DNA of 64,000 bases from NCBI GenBank assembly GCA_016713785.1, contig JADJOM010000002.1:1-64000 (forward strand), given 5' to 3'. The translations under genes were made by a program, and so were the position numbers. This stretch comes from Gemmatimonadota bacterium. GTDB taxonomy: Bacteria > Gemmatimonadota > Gemmatimonadetes > Gemmatimonadales > GWC2-71-9. How positions within the stretch are numbered: the stretch's first letter is position 1; each line of letters opens with the position of its first letter. Shown here one piece after another: positions 20,258-27,305 of this stretch. The notes below the pieces were generated by a model. That model worked only from the letters and a program-made list of their open reading frames with translations, had not been told where the DNA came from and made no database searches.

Positions 20258-20914
20258 TCAGCTCATCCGCGTCCGGGTCCGCTCCAGCGATTCGGTGTAG
20301 GAGCGTTCGACGTCACCGGGGCTCGAGGCGCGGAAGCCGGTCTCGCGGATGAGGCCGTCCTCCAGCGAGTAGATCCAGCCGTGCACCGTCACCGGCAGGT
20401 GCTGGCGCCAGGCGTCCTGCACCACCGTGGTGCGGCAGACGTGCAGCGCCTGCTCCAGCGCGTTGAGCTCGCACAGCCGGTCTTCCTGCCGGGTGCCGCC
20501 GGCGATCTGCCCCAGGTGGTCGGCGTGCTTGTCGGCCACGTCCTGCACGTGCCGCAGCCAGTTGTCGATCAGCCCGAGCTGGCGCCGCTCCCACGCCGCG
20601 CGCACGCCGCCGCAGCCGTAGTGCCCGCACACGATCACGTGCTCCACCCGCAGCACCTCCACCGCGTACTGCAGCACCGAGAGGCAGTTGAGGTCGGTGT
20701 GCACCACCACGTTGGCCACGTTCCGGTGCACGAACAGCTCGCCCGGCTCCAGGTCCACGATCTCGTTGGCCGGGACCCGGCTGTCGGAGCAGCCCACCCA
20801 GAGCCAGCGCGGGGCCTGCTGGTGCCGGAGCCGAGAGAAGAACTCGGGATCCTGCGCCACCATCCGCGCCGCCCACGCCTTGTTCTTGGCCAGCAGGTCC
20901 CAGTGGTGGGTCAT
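20258..20914 (-). CDS. can: Beta-class carbonic anhydrase
   Basis: The product has 218 residues, the usual length for the family. It catalyses the reversible hydration of CO2 in the cytoplasm. The zinc ligands are visible: Cys42 in GCSDSR, with Asp44-Arg46 as the catalytic dyad, then His98 and Cys101 in CGHYGCGGV. The Trp in APRWLWVGCSDSR and the context CGHYGCGGVRAA match the Can/YadF group. AAGGAG lies 8 nt before the ATG and an AT-rich GATAATG element a few bases further up. It is divergent from the histone-like gene. The assignment is secure. Confidence 0.95.
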   Translation of the reverse strand: MTHHWDLLAKNKAWAARMVAQDPEFFSRLRHQQAPRWLWVGCSDSRVPANEIVDLEPGELFVHRNVANVVVHTDLNCLSVLQYAVEVLRVEHVIVCGHYGCGGVRAAWERRQLGLIDNWLRHVQDVADKHADHLGQIAGGTRQEDRLCELNALEQALHVCRTTVVQDAWRQHLPVTVHGWIYSLEDGLIRETGFRASSPGDVERSYTESLERTRTRMS

Positions 20915-20922
20915 CTTTGTAA

Positions 20923-20941
20923 CTCCTTTATTTACATTATC
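20923..20941 (-). promoter_or_regulatory. AT-rich leader of can: AAGGAG site and GATAAT -10-like box
   Basis: On the minus strand GATAAT (20941-20936), five of six matches to the sigma-70 -10 box, lies 21 nt before the ATG of can. AAGGAG follows at 20928-20923. No good -35 box is visible. Confidence 0.4.
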
Positions 20942-21165
20942 TTACGGCCGTCATCGAGGCCGGGGCACGCGTGAGGGAGGGGCCGACCGTCAACATCCAG
21001 CCGGGTGGCGGGTGCCCACGGGCTTCCAAGCCGCCTCGCACGCCCGCCCGTCTTGCACTCAACAAGAAGAAGTGCATCTTATCAACGATGGCTCGTTGCG
21101 GGCAGTCATTGCCCGCCTCACCGGCGGCGGGTCCCGCGCCGCGGCAGTCTCTGGAGGAAGCGCCC

Positions 21166-21531
21166 ATGGCCGATATGGAGATGAGCTGGACGGACTCGGG
21201 GTGGATGGATCCCGTGCCTTCGCCGATGGAGCCCACCGCCCCGCCGCCCGCTCCCGCGCCGGCGGCCGCCGCGGCGCCGGCTCCCGCGGCTCCCAGGAAG
21301 CCCGCCGCGAAGAAGCCCGCGGCCAAGAAGAAGCCCGCGGCCAAGAAGAAGCCCGCCAAGAAGCCCGCGGCCAAGAAGAAGGCGGCCAAGAAGCCGGCAA
21401 AGAAGGTGGCCAAGAAGAAGGCGGCCAAGAAGCCCGCCAAGAAGGCCGCCAAGAAGAAGGCCGCGAAGAAGGTGGCCAAGAAGGCCGCGAAGAAGTCCGC
21501 CAAGAAGGGCGGGAAGAAGAAAAAGAAGTGA
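21166..21531 (+). CDS. Histone H1-like Lys/Ala-rich DNA-binding protein
   Basis: The product has 121 residues. The start at 21166 is chosen for GGAGGAAG just upstream. Residues 1-25 are acidic and Trp/Met-containing (MADMEMSWTDSGWMDPVPSP). A Pro/Ala linker follows, and from about residue 45 to the end comes an AAKK/PAKK repeat tail with the highest charge in the window. The tail is like eukaryotic H1 and chlamydial Hc1 C-termini and should bind DNA non-specifically; a nucleoid role is inferred. The acidic N-terminus is unusual and could mask the tail or bind a partner. The stop overlaps the GTG start of the protease gene (GTGA), so translation is coupled. Confidence 0.8.
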   Translation: MADMEMSWTDSGWMDPVPSPMEPTAPPPAPAPAAAAAPAPAAPRKPAAKKPAAKKKPAAKKKPAKKPAAKKKAAKKPAKKVAKKKAAKKPAKKAAKKKAAKKVAKKAAKKSAKKGGKKKKK

Positions 21532-22838
21532 TCCGACCCTGCCGAGCGCTCCGGTTCGCCGGAGCGCTCGCACTTTGGGGGGTGCTCCCGGCCCCACGCC
21601 TGGCCGCCCAGGCCGGCAGCCCCGACGCCGCGCTGGTCTACCGCCAGTTCGCCGCGCGGGTGGTGAAGATCCAGAGCATCGAGAAGCGCTCCGGGGCCAA
21701 GTCGGCCATCGGCTCCGGGTTCTTCGTCTCCCCCGACGGCCACGTGGTCACCAACTACCACGTGGTCAACGAGCTGGTGAACCTGCCGGAGCGCTACCGC
21801 GCCGAGCTGGTGGACGGCGCCGAGCAGGTCCGGGCCGTCGAGGTGGTGGCGCTCGACGTGGTGCACGACCTCGCGGTGCTCCAGGTGGCGCCCGCCGGGG
21901 ATCCCTGGTTTGCCCTCGCCCCCATCCGCCCCGACCGGGGCACCCGCCTCTACTCGATGGGCCACCCGCACGACCTCGGCCTCTCCATCGTGGAGGGGAC
22001 CTTCAACGGCCTCCTCGAGCACACCCTCTACCCCAAGATCCACTTCACCGGCTCGCTCAACCCCGGGATGAGCGGCGGGCCCGCCGTCACCGCGGCCGGT
22101 GAGGTCGTGGGGGTGAACGTCTCCACCGCCGGCGACCAGGTGAGCTTCCTGGTGCCGGTGGAGCGGGTGATCGCGCTGGTGGACGAGGCCCGGCGGCCCG
22201 GCTACACCCGGCCCGACAGCCTGCTCCAGACCGTGGGCGAGCAGCTGCTGCGCTACCAGGACGAGTACCTCGCCCGCCTCTTCGCCGACAGCACCCGCAC
22301 CGTGACCCTGGGCGGGTACCAGGTGCCCACCGAGCCCGCCCCCTTCTTCAAGTGCTGGGGCGACGCCTCCCACTCCCGGGCACAGCCCTACGAGGCGATC
22401 GAGCACCAGTGCTCCACCGACGACTATGTCTTCATCTCGGGGGAGCAGTGGTCCGGGGTGCTCACGCTGCGGCACACCGTGCTCTCCACCCGGGAGCTCA
22501 ACCGGCACCGCTTCTACGCCCTGCTCACCGAGCAGTTCGCCGGCGACGGCTTCGAGTTCCAGAGCCGCGAGGTGGTCACCGCGCCGCGCTGCGCCACCGG
22601 CAACGTGGCCCACGGCGCGCTGACCCTCAAGACGGTCTACTGCACCCGCCGCTACCGGAAGCTGCCGGGGCTCTACGACGTCTTCTTCAAGGCCGCCACC
22701 CTCGGCGACCCCTCGAGCGGACTGATCACCACGCTGACCCTCTCCGGGGTGACCTTCGAGAACGCGCGGCGGGTGGTGGAGCGGTTCCTGGGCAGCCTGG
22801 GCCGCGCCGCGGCGGCCGACGTGGCGGGGACCCCATGA
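21528..22838 (+). CDS. Exported trypsin-like serine protease (HtrA-type core)
   Basis: The product has 436 residues. GTG at 21528 is chosen because it overlaps the upstream stop and gives the signal peptide ALRFAGALALWGVLPAPRLA. The catalytic triad is complete: His78 in VVTNYHVV, Asp114 in VVHDLAVL and Ser182 in NPGMSGGP. No PDZ domain follows. The C-terminal ~230 residues have paired cysteines (FFKCWGDASH, HQCSTDDY, APRCATGN, TVYCTRRY) and no family I recognise, possibly a periplasmic sensor domain. Its last codon overlaps the FHA gene (ATGA). It probably acts in periplasmic proteolysis or signalling together with the FHA membrane protein. Confidence 0.82.
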   Translation: MIRPCRALRFAGALALWGVLPAPRLAAQAGSPDAALVYRQFAARVVKIQSIEKRSGAKSAIGSGFFVSPDGHVVTNYHVVNELVNLPERYRAELVDGAEQVRAVEVVALDVVHDLAVLQVAPAGDPWFALAPIRPDRGTRLYSMGHPHDLGLSIVEGTFNGLLEHTLYPKIHFTGSLNPGMSGGPAVTAAGEVVGVNVSTAGDQVSFLVPVERVIALVDEARRPGYTRPDSLLQTVGEQLLRYQDEYLARLFADSTRTVTLGGYQVPTEPAPFFKCWGDASHSRAQPYEAIEHQCSTDDYVFISGEQWSGVLTLRHTVLSTRELNRHRFYALLTEQFAGDGFEFQSREVVTAPRCATGNVAHGALTLKTVYCTRRYRKLPGLYDVFFKAATLGDPSSGLITTLTLSGVTFENARRVVERFLGSLGRAAAADVAGTP

Positions 22839-23815
22839 TCGTCGAGGTGCTCGACCGGCGCGCCGGCGTGCGGCAGCGGGTGCCGCTCCGGGCCTACCCC
22901 GCGAGCATCGGCCGCGGCTACGACAACGACGTCATCCTCGATGACCGCTACGCCGACGCGCGGCATGCCCGGATCGAGTGGGATGGCCACGGCGGGCTGG
23001 TGCTGATCGACCAGGGGAGCGTGAACGGCCTGCTCGACCCCATGACGGGGCAGCGCAGCTGGCAGGTGCCGGTGCGGGCGGGGCTCGAGGTGCGGATCGG
23101 GCGGACGGTGCTCCGCTTCGTCGATCCCGCCACCACGCTGGAGCCGGCCCTGCGGCTGGAGACGGGCCCCGACGCCGGCGGCGCGGAGGCGCGCCCGGTC
23201 CGCGCGGTGGCGGTGATCGCGGGCACCGGCGTGCTGCTGGCGCTCAACACCTGGCTTGGCAAGACCGACCGGGTGCGGCTGAGCGGCCTGATGGGCGACG
23301 CGCTGGTGGCGCTGCTCATGGTGATGGTGTGGGCCGGCGCCTGGGCGCTGGTCAATCGCATCACCCAGCACCGCTTCCGGTTCCTGGAGCACATGTACAT
23401 CCCCTGCGTGGTGCTGGCGGGATTCCTCCTGGCCACCGGCGGGGAGGAGTGGCTCAGCTTCCTGGTGCCGAACGGCGTGGGCTGGGGCACCCTGGCGGGG
23501 ATCCTCGTGCTGGCGCTGGCCACCTGGGGCCTCGCCGCCCACCTGGCGCGGGTGGCCACGATCTCGCGCCCCGCGCAGTGGCTGTGGAGCCTCGGGATCA
23601 TCGGGGCCCTCTCCGGCGTGGCGTATCTCTCCGCCGACGGTGACCGGCCCGACTTCGGCGGCGCCTCCGGCAACACGCCACTCAAGCCGCTCACCGCGCG
23701 CCTCATCCCCACCACCACCCCCGCGGCGTTCCTGACCCGGGTGGATGGACTCAAGGGCGAGGTCGATGAACTGGGGGAGGCGCCGGAGGAGGAGGGAGAG
23801 GCGGAGGAGGAGTAA
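22835..23815 (+). CDS. FHA-domain integral membrane protein
   Basis: The product has 326 residues. Residues 1-100 form an FHA domain (PASIGRGYDNDVILDD, HARIEW, VNGLLDP), a phosphothreonine-binding fold on the cytoplasmic side. From about 125 there are five hydrophobic segments (VAVIAGTGVLLALNTWLG, ALVALLMVMVWAGAWALV, MYIPCVVLAGFLLATGG, LAGILVLALATWGLAAHLA, LGIIGALSGVAYLSA). The C-terminus is strongly acidic (EEEGEAEEE). It is the third gene in a chain with 4-nt overlaps. This suggests that a phospho-signal, a periplasmic protease and a chromatin-like protein are produced together. FHA recognition implies a Ser/Thr kinase elsewhere. Confidence 0.8.
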   Translation: MIVEVLDRRAGVRQRVPLRAYPASIGRGYDNDVILDDRYADARHARIEWDGHGGLVLIDQGSVNGLLDPMTGQRSWQVPVRAGLEVRIGRTVLRFVDPATTLEPALRLETGPDAGGAEARPVRAVAVIAGTGVLLALNTWLGKTDRVRLSGLMGDALVALLMVMVWAGAWALVNRITQHRFRFLEHMYIPCVVLAGFLLATGGEEWLSFLVPNGVGWGTLAGILVLALATWGLAAHLARVATISRPAQWLWSLGIIGALSGVAYLSADGDRPDFGGASGNTPLKPLTARLIPTTTPAAFLTRVDGLKGEVDELGEAPEEEGEAEEE

Positions 23816-23942
23816 GCGCGCACCGCCGAGATCCGGCGCCCCACCGACGCGTTCCCTACCGTCGAGCGCCCCCCTCCCCGGCCTATTGCCATCCTCCAAG
23901 CACGTCTTATCTTGACGCTGGTCCCCAAAATGGCGTCTTGAC

Positions 23943-25469
23943 GTGAAAAAAGTGCCAACAAAGGCTGGCCGGCCGGCTGCAAGCCAGAGCTGGGTCCAGC
24001 AACAGCCTGAGCTCTTCAGCTCCCGGGCGGAAATCAAGCGCGAGGTCAGCCGTGCGCTGGGCGCGGGCCTGATCCGGAGGCTGGCGCCGCGGCTCTACAC
24101 CCGGAACCTGGTGGACGCACCGGAAACACTCATCCGCCGGCATGTCTGGGACGTGATCGCGGCGCTGAGCCCGGCCGGAGCCGTCGTGAGTCACCGGACG
24201 GCATTCGAGGGGCAGCCGAGCGGTTCGGGTGACGTGTGGCTGACGGCCTCCTACCCCCGCGTCATCCGGGTACCGGGGTTGACCATCCACCTGGTCGCCG
24301 GGCACGGACGCCTGCCGGGCGACATGCCCTACGCGGGAACGCTGGTGCTCGCCTCCCAGGCGCGGCACCTGCTGGAGAACCTCCTCCCGACGCGGACGCG
24401 GGGCGGGAGCAGGCGAGCGGTCGGGCGGGTGGACGTGGAGGAGCGCCTGGAAGCGGTGCTCCGCAGTCAGGGCGAGGAAGGACTCAACCGCCTCCGCGAT
24501 CAGGCGCGCGACCTGGCTCCAGCGCTGCAGGCACAGGAGGCCTTCGAGGTGCTCGATCGCGTGATCGGCTCGTTGCTGGGTACGCGGGAGGCGAGGGCGG
24601 CCGGGCCCCTCCTGCGCGCCAGGCAGGCCGGGATCCCGTATGACACTGGGGCCATCAGGAGGGTGGACCTGCTGATGGCGGAGCTGCTGCGGGCGGTGCC
24701 CGGAGACCGCCCCGACCACACCAGGTCCGGACCGGCCTGGGACAACCTCGCCTTCTTCGATGCGTACTTCTCGAACTATATCGAAGGCACCACGTTCGAG
24801 GTCGACGAGGCGGAAGCGATCGTCTTCCAGGGGCAGATCCCGGATCGGCGACCGGCCGACGCCCACGACGTGCTGGGAACCTACCGCTTCGTCTGTGATG
24901 CCGGTGAGATGGCGCGCGGGATGTCGGACCTGTCGTCGACCGAGGCGGTGCTGGAGCGCATCAGGCGCTGCAACGCGACGATCCTGCAGGGCCGGCCCGA
25001 CATGCGTCCCGGCAGCTGGAAGGCGGAACCCAACCGGGCGGGAGAGAGTCAGTTCGTGCCGCCGGAGCTGGTCGAGGGAACGCTGGTGGCCGGCCTCGAG
25101 CGTATCAGGGGGCTCCCCGCGCCGATGCAGCGCGCCTGCGGCCTGATGTTCCTGTTGACCGAGGTTCACCCCTTCAAGGACGGCAACGGCCGCGTGGCGC
25201 GGGCACTCATGAATGCGGAACTGGTGGCCGGGGGCCAGCGACGCATCCTGATCCCGACGGTCTACCGTGAGGACTACCTCGGGGCGCTGCGCGAATTGAC
25301 CCGCCGGGACCGGCCGGGCCTGCTGCTCCCGATGCTGGAACGGGCCCAGGAGGTGACCGCGGCGATTGACTTTGCCGACCTCGGCGCGGCCCGGGGGGCG
25401 CTGGCCAGCGCGAACGCCTTCCGCGACTGGCAGGAGGCGCGGCTGCGGATACCGGGGCGCCTCGGGTAG
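23943..25469 (+). CDS. AbiEi-like winged helix fused to Fic AMP-transferase domain
   Basis: The product has 508 residues. The N-terminal ~200 residues resemble the winged-helix and following domain of AbiEi-type antitoxin regulators (FSSRAEIKREVSRALGAGLI, LSPAGAVVSHRTAFEG). The C-terminal half is a Fic domain with the complete motif HPFKDGNGRVAR at 409-420, where His409 is catalytic. The inhibitory-helix motif [S/T]xxxE[G/N] is also present as S277-NYI-E281-G282 before the Fic core, as in self-inhibited class II Fic proteins. It probably transfers AMP (or another nucleotide group) to a protein and may control its own transcription. GTG at 23943 is the start; a TTGACG and repeated GTCTT(A)TCTTGACG-like boxes precede it. 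Confidence 0.82.
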   Translation: MKKVPTKAGRPAASQSWVQQQPELFSSRAEIKREVSRALGAGLIRRLAPRLYTRNLVDAPETLIRRHVWDVIAALSPAGAVVSHRTAFEGQPSGSGDVWLTASYPRVIRVPGLTIHLVAGHGRLPGDMPYAGTLVLASQARHLLENLLPTRTRGGSRRAVGRVDVEERLEAVLRSQGEEGLNRLRDQARDLAPALQAQEAFEVLDRVIGSLLGTREARAAGPLLRARQAGIPYDTGAIRRVDLLMAELLRAVPGDRPDHTRSGPAWDNLAFFDAYFSNYIEGTTFEVDEAEAIVFQGQIPDRRPADAHDVLGTYRFVCDAGEMARGMSDLSSTEAVLERIRRCNATILQGRPDMRPGSWKAEPNRAGESQFVPPELVEGTLVAGLERIRGLPAPMQRACGLMFLLTEVHPFKDGNGRVARALMNAELVAGGQRRILIPTVYREDYLGALRELTRRDRPGLLLPMLERAQEVTAAIDFADLGAARGALASANAFRDWQEARLRIPGRLG

Positions 25470-25530
25470 GCAGGGCGTCGAGTCGCGCAGCCAGAATACA
25501 CCGTGCTGTCATCCAGAGGGTCACACTCCG

Positions 25531-25624
25531 CTGTCATCCCGAGGGCCGCGGGCCCGAGGGATCCCTCAAGGTCCGAGCCGGTCCCCAGGGGATTCCCCGG
25601 GCGCTCCGCTCCCTTGGAATGACA
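25531..25624. repeat. Palindromic intergenic repeat bounded by TGTCAT / ATGACA
   Basis: The element opens with TGTCATCCCGAGGGCCGCGG, contains CGAGGGATCCCTC, and closes with TTGGAATGACA, so the ends are inverted copies. A shorter related piece (TGTCATCCAGAGGG) lies just upstream at 25507. The layout resembles the dispersed 'TGTCATCCCGAG...GAGGGATC' repeats seen in several phyla. Confidence 0.6.
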
Positions 25625-25627
25625 ATC

Positions 25628-25772
25628 CTGAGCCGAGCCGCCGAGCCGCCGCCCGCGGCTGAAGCCGCGGCTCGGCATCCATCGCTGAAGCGAGGCGGGG
25701 CGGGCCCCTGCCAACCCCGCGCCCGGGAGCCTCAGGCGCTTCAGCGCCTGCGCCGAGCCGCGAGTTTACTCG
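25628..25772. repeat. Cluster of short hairpins with GCTGAAGC-type cores
   Basis: After CCGAGCCGCCGAGCCGCC come four small perfect stems: CCGCGGCT-GA-AGCCGCGG, CGCTGAAGCG, GGCGCTTCAGCGCC and CGCGAGT-TT-ACTCGCG. They share the style of a stem closed by GA or TT. No coding frame runs through them. Confidence 0.6.
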
Positions 25773-25956
25773 CGAGCTCGCCGCCAATGACACCCCCCCC
25801 CAGCCCCCCCACCGTCCTCAATCGAGGACACCTGGCCCCCGAACTGTCCACGCCCGCGGACACTCCCCCCCGATGATCCGCCCGGCGGATCGGCCCGCGC
25901 CCCCGCGATTCCGGCCCTCGATCAAACCGGTCGAGACAACCTCAAATGCATAATTT

Positions 25957-26040
25957 CCTCGCCCGAACGGCCATAGACCTCGTCCGAACGACCAGAGACC
26001 TCGCCCGAACGACCCGAGACCTCGTCCACACAGGCCGCGC
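25957..26040. repeat. 21-bp tandem repeat, about 3.5 copies
   Basis: Units start at 25957, 25978 and 25999, with a partial copy from 26020. The consensus is CCTCGYCCGAACGRCCAKAGA-like. It is AT-richer than its surroundings. Confidence 0.8.
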
Positions 26041-26276
26041 CGGCGCGGCGCGTGGCCAAGGGTTCGCCCCCGCGCGTTCGCCGCGCCCCGATCGGGGGTT
26101 GGCGGCCTAACTATCGGCATGGCAGGCGCTTTCGCGTGGCCACCAGGCCGGCATCACGCACCAGACCCCCTCCGAACGACCACCGCACCCGCGCAATCCC
26201 TCCACGAGCCGCCGCGCGCCACTGCGGCGCCCCACCCTCCGGCTGGGCAGCACCCCACAACGATCGCGACGCGCGT

Positions 26277-26296
26277 CGTATGCATTGATGCATACG
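26277..26296. promoter_or_regulatory. Perfect palindrome, candidate operator
   Basis: CGTATGCAT and ATGCATACG are exact inverted 9-mers separated by TG. They lie 165 nt before the start of the helical protein gene, in a stretch otherwise over 70% GC. The symmetry and AT content suggest a binding site for a dimeric regulator; none is identified. Confidence 0.5.
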
Positions 26297-26461
26297 CCCA
26301 TGCATCCACGCGCCACCCCCTCCGATTGTGTGGCACGAGGTTCGCGTCCGCCGCCCCCCGGACCTCGGAGTTGCAGTCCACCGATGGTTCGAGGACACGA
26401 TGTGACCGATCCGCGCGGACAGGCCGCCGGCTCGGAATCCCTCAATGGCATGGAGGACTGT

Positions 26462-27160
26462 ATGGACAACATCCTGCGGTTGAAGCTGGCGATGCTCACG
26501 GCCCTGGTGGACTTCCTCCGGGCGCACCCCCTGGGCGAGGGTGCCGTGGCCACGGTCGTCGCCCGGTTCGTGGAGAAGGTGGCCCGCCTGCAGGCGCTGA
26601 TCGCGCAGCAGCAGGACGGCGCCTCGGGCCGCAAGGCCCAGACGGGCCGCTACCAGGAGCTGCGGCAGCAGATCACCCGGGTGCCGCTGTACCACCTGGC
26701 CGGCCTGGCCCCGGCCATCGCGGCGGAAGCCCCGGAACTCGCGGCGCTGCTCAAGACCACCGTCAGCAGCAAGAGCGGACCCCTCTTCCTGGCCACCGCC
26801 CACTCCGTCCTGCAGGCGGTCGAGACCCATCAGGAGCTGCTGCTCGCCCAGGGCATGCTCCCCGCCACGCCCACCGAGCTCAAGACCCTGCTGGCGGAGT
26901 ACGAGCAGGCGGTGAGCGATGCCCACGCCGGCCGGCGGGCCCACACCGGCGCCCGGAGCGAGATGCAGGGGCTCATCCGCGAGCTGATGCAGATGGTGCG
27001 GCACCTCGACGGCACCGTCGCCTTCCACTTCCGGGGCCAGCCCGAGCTGCTCGGCGCCTGGAAGAGCGCCCGCAACGTGGCCTGGCCGGTGGAGACCCCC
27101 GACGCCCCCGCGGCGCGGCCCGCGCTGCCGGCGCCCCGGCTGCCGGCGCCCACCGAGTAG
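26462..27160 (+). CDS. All-helical hypothetical protein, 232 residues
   Basis: I do not recognise the function. The ATG at 26462 has GGAGG five bases upstream. The sequence is predicted to be almost wholly alpha-helical (DNILRLKLAMLTALVDFLRA, VVARFVEKVARLQALIAQQQ, LLAEYEQAVSDAHAGRRAHT). It includes a conserved-looking GTVAFHFRGQPELLGAWKSA before a Pro/Ala-rich tail. No membrane segment or cysteine cluster is present. Downstream lies a strong hairpin, then the large DUF2325-like gene on the same strand. It could be the structural partner of that protein, or an unrelated neighbour. Confidence 0.65.
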   Translation: MDNILRLKLAMLTALVDFLRAHPLGEGAVATVVARFVEKVARLQALIAQQQDGASGRKAQTGRYQELRQQITRVPLYHLAGLAPAIAAEAPELAALLKTTVSSKSGPLFLATAHSVLQAVETHQELLLAQGMLPATPTELKTLLAEYEQAVSDAHAGRRAHTGARSEMQGLIRELMQMVRHLDGTVAFHFRGQPELLGAWKSARNVAWPVETPDAPAARPALPAPRLPAPTE

Positions 27161-27184
27161 CCTCCGGCCCCATGCTCGCCCGGA

Positions 27185-27222
27185 CACGGCAGCCGCTCCA
27201 GCGCATCGGGGCGGCTGCCGTG
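27185..27222 (+). terminator. 12-bp perfect hairpin between the helical and DUF2325-like genes
   Basis: CACGGCAGCCGC and GCGGCTGCCGTG pair perfectly with a 14-nt loop. It begins 25 nt after the stop of the helical protein gene. There is no U tract, so it may terminate, attenuate, or protect the upstream message. Confidence 0.5.
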
Positions 27223-27305
27223 CTGGTCTCCGGCTGGCGCTGTCCCAGCCACCCGGTACGTTGGACTCATCCGATGCCTGGCCTGCCCCACGCCATGAGG
27301 CACCC

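Larger units (their letters stand above)
25470..26461. other. Repeat-rich non-coding region between Fic and the helical protein
   Basis: About 990 bp without a supported gene. It holds in order a TGTCAT...ATGACA palindromic repeat, CGGCTCGG-family repeats, four short hairpins with a GCTGAAGC-type core, C-runs, a 21-bp tandem repeat and an AT-containing palindrome. Open frames crossing the 21-bp repeat would encode a 7-residue repeat (RGLWSFG) but lack ribosome binding sites. Confidence 0.6.

Noticed and set aside
25957..26040. Possible CRISPR array
   Set aside because: The copies are directly adjacent without unique spacers and differ from one another, so it is a plain tandem repeat.
25818..26120. 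Minus-strand frame with RGLWSFG repeats
   Set aside because: No ribosome binding site or wider similarity; better explained by the 21-bp tandem repeat.
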